Shown: piece after piece, positions 7,972 to 8,807 of the stretch | Layout: each line of letters begins with the position of its first letter | Numbering within the stretch: the first letter of the stretch is position 1 | Made by a program: the position numbers and the translations under genes | The notes under the pieces: model-generated | What the model saw: the letters and a program-made list of their open reading frames with translations, nothing else | What the model was told of the DNA's origin: nothing | Database searches by the model: none | NCBI GenBank assembly: GCA_021443405.1 | Contig: JABUUA010000005.1 | Location: forward strand, 52,297 to 61,103 | Reading direction: 5' to 3' | Origin: Bacteroidaceae bacterium | GTDB lineage: Bacteria; Bacteroidota; Bacteroidia; Bacteroidales; Bacteroidaceae | DNA: 8,807 bases

Positions 7972-8807
7972 TCAAATGTAGAGCAGTTCGCGGTACTTGG
8001 GCAGTGTCCACATGCGGTCGTCCACGATGAGCTCGAGCTTGTCGATGTGGTAGCGGATTTCCTCAAAGGCTTTCTCCACAGTATCGTGGTAAGCGATGGC
8101 CTTCGCGCGCTCCTCGGTGAGCTTGTTGGCGGCCTTTCGTGCCTCCACCATCTGCGCCACGTGGGCCGAGATGAAGCTTGTGCGTTCGGCAATTTCCTCG
8201 ATGGTGCGGAGGTTTTCTGCCGAAAGTTTATCGGCTTTCTCCTTGCCCATGATGGCCGTCATCTTGTAAACATTGTCGATGAGCTTGCTCTGATACTCGG
8301 TGGCAATGGGTATGATGTGGTTGAGAGCGAGGTCGCCCAGCACGCGTGCCTCGATTTGCAGTTTCTTGGTGTAGGTCTCCCACTTCACTTCGTTGCGGGC
8401 CTCCAGTTCCTTGCGTGTCATCACGCCGGTGGATTCAAACATGGCCACTGTGTCTTCACGCAGGTAATTGTCGAAGATGAGGGGGCAGCTGGTCTCGCAG
8501 TCCAAGCCGCGGCGGGCTGCTTCTTCCTTCCATTCCTCGGAATATCCGTTACCCTCGAAGCGGATGGGCTTGCACTCCTTGATATAGCCACGCAGCACTT
8601 GCAGGATGGCCTGCTCGGGCACCAGTCCGTCGGCGGCCAGTGCGTCCACGTCGGCCTTGAAGCGAATCAACTGCTCTGCCACGGCGGTGTTGAGGGCTAT
8701 CATGGCCGAGGCACAGTTGGCCTCGCTGCCCACGGCTCGGAACTCAAAGCGGTTGCCGGTGAAGGCGAAGGGCGATGTGCGGTTGCGGTCGGTGGTGTCG
8801 AGGAGAA
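7972..8807 (-). CDS. glnN: Type III glutamine synthetase, C-terminal part (5' end beyond right edge)
   Basis: The window holds the last 277 codons and the TGA stop of a glutamine synthetase, which forms glutamine from glutamate, ammonia and ATP. The fragment opens LLDTTDRNRTSPFAFTGNRF and continues EFRAVGSEANCASAM. This is the GSIII version of the active-site region: the Arg of NRTS and the Glu of RFEFR correspond to Arg339 and Glu357 of E. coli GlnA. The family is about 730 residues long, so roughly 60 percent lies outside. The rest is the long helical C-terminal extension typical of GSIII and ends in DDRMWTLPKYRELLYI. Reading continues open to the window edge, so the internal GTG at 8733 is not a start. 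GSIII has no GlnA-type adenylylation site that I know of, so control probably differs from that of enteric GlnA. Its position upstream of gltBD completes the GS-GOGAT pair. Confidence 0.95.
   Translation of the reverse strand, partial: LLDTTDRNRTSPFAFTGNRFEFRAVGSEANCASAMIALNTAVAEQLIRFKADVDALAADGLVPEQAILQVLRGYIKECKPIRFEGNGYSEEWKEEAARRGLDCETSCPLIFDNYLREDTVAMFESTGVMTRKELEARNEVKWETYTKKLQIEARVLGDLALNHIIPIATEYQSKLIDNVYKMTAIMGKEKADKLSAENLRTIEEIAERTSFISAHVAQMVEARKAANKLTEERAKAIAYHDTVEKAFEEIRYHIDKLELIVDDRMWTLPKYRELLYI

Overview
The window carries five genes, all on the minus strand and read from right to left: glnN (type III glutamine synthetase, C-terminal part only), gltB and gltD (the two glutamate synthase subunits), glmS (glucosamine-6-phosphate synthase, complete) and carA (small subunit of carbamoyl-phosphate synthase, first 37 codons only). 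The host is most likely a member of the Bacteroidales, plausibly Prevotellaceae with a fairly GC-rich genome. The grounds are the type III glutamine synthetase, the lack of Shine-Dalgarno sequences before every visible start, A-rich leaders, and the character of the GltB, GltD and GlmS proteins. The family-level assignment is an inference.

Layout, 5' to 3' on the minus strand. glnN runs in from beyond the right edge and stops at 7972. A 111-base spacer (7861-7971) follows and holds two RNA-type hairpins. gltB (7860-3331) and gltD (3326-2004) are separated by 4 bases. After a 37-base gap comes glmS (1966-122), and 8 bases later carA begins (113, running off the left edge). No gene-free stretch exceeds 300 bases, and nothing points to mobile DNA, CRISPR or RNA genes.

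The genes share one metabolite. GlnN makes glutamine from glutamate and ammonia. GltBD uses glutamine and 2-oxoglutarate to make glutamate (the GS-GOGAT cycle). GlmS takes the amide nitrogen of glutamine into amino sugars for cell-wall and surface polysaccharides, and CarA delivers it to carbamoyl phosphate for pyrimidines and arginine. The tight spacing suggests a single transcription unit in which glutamine synthesis is followed by three glutamine-consuming enzymes. The only spacer large enough for control elements lies between glnN and gltB.

I found no undescribed system. The enzymes are well-known families with intact catalytic residues in the parts visible. The points most worth a second look are the paired hairpins between glnN and gltB, a shortened C-terminal segment in GltD, and the grouping of the glutamine-using genes.
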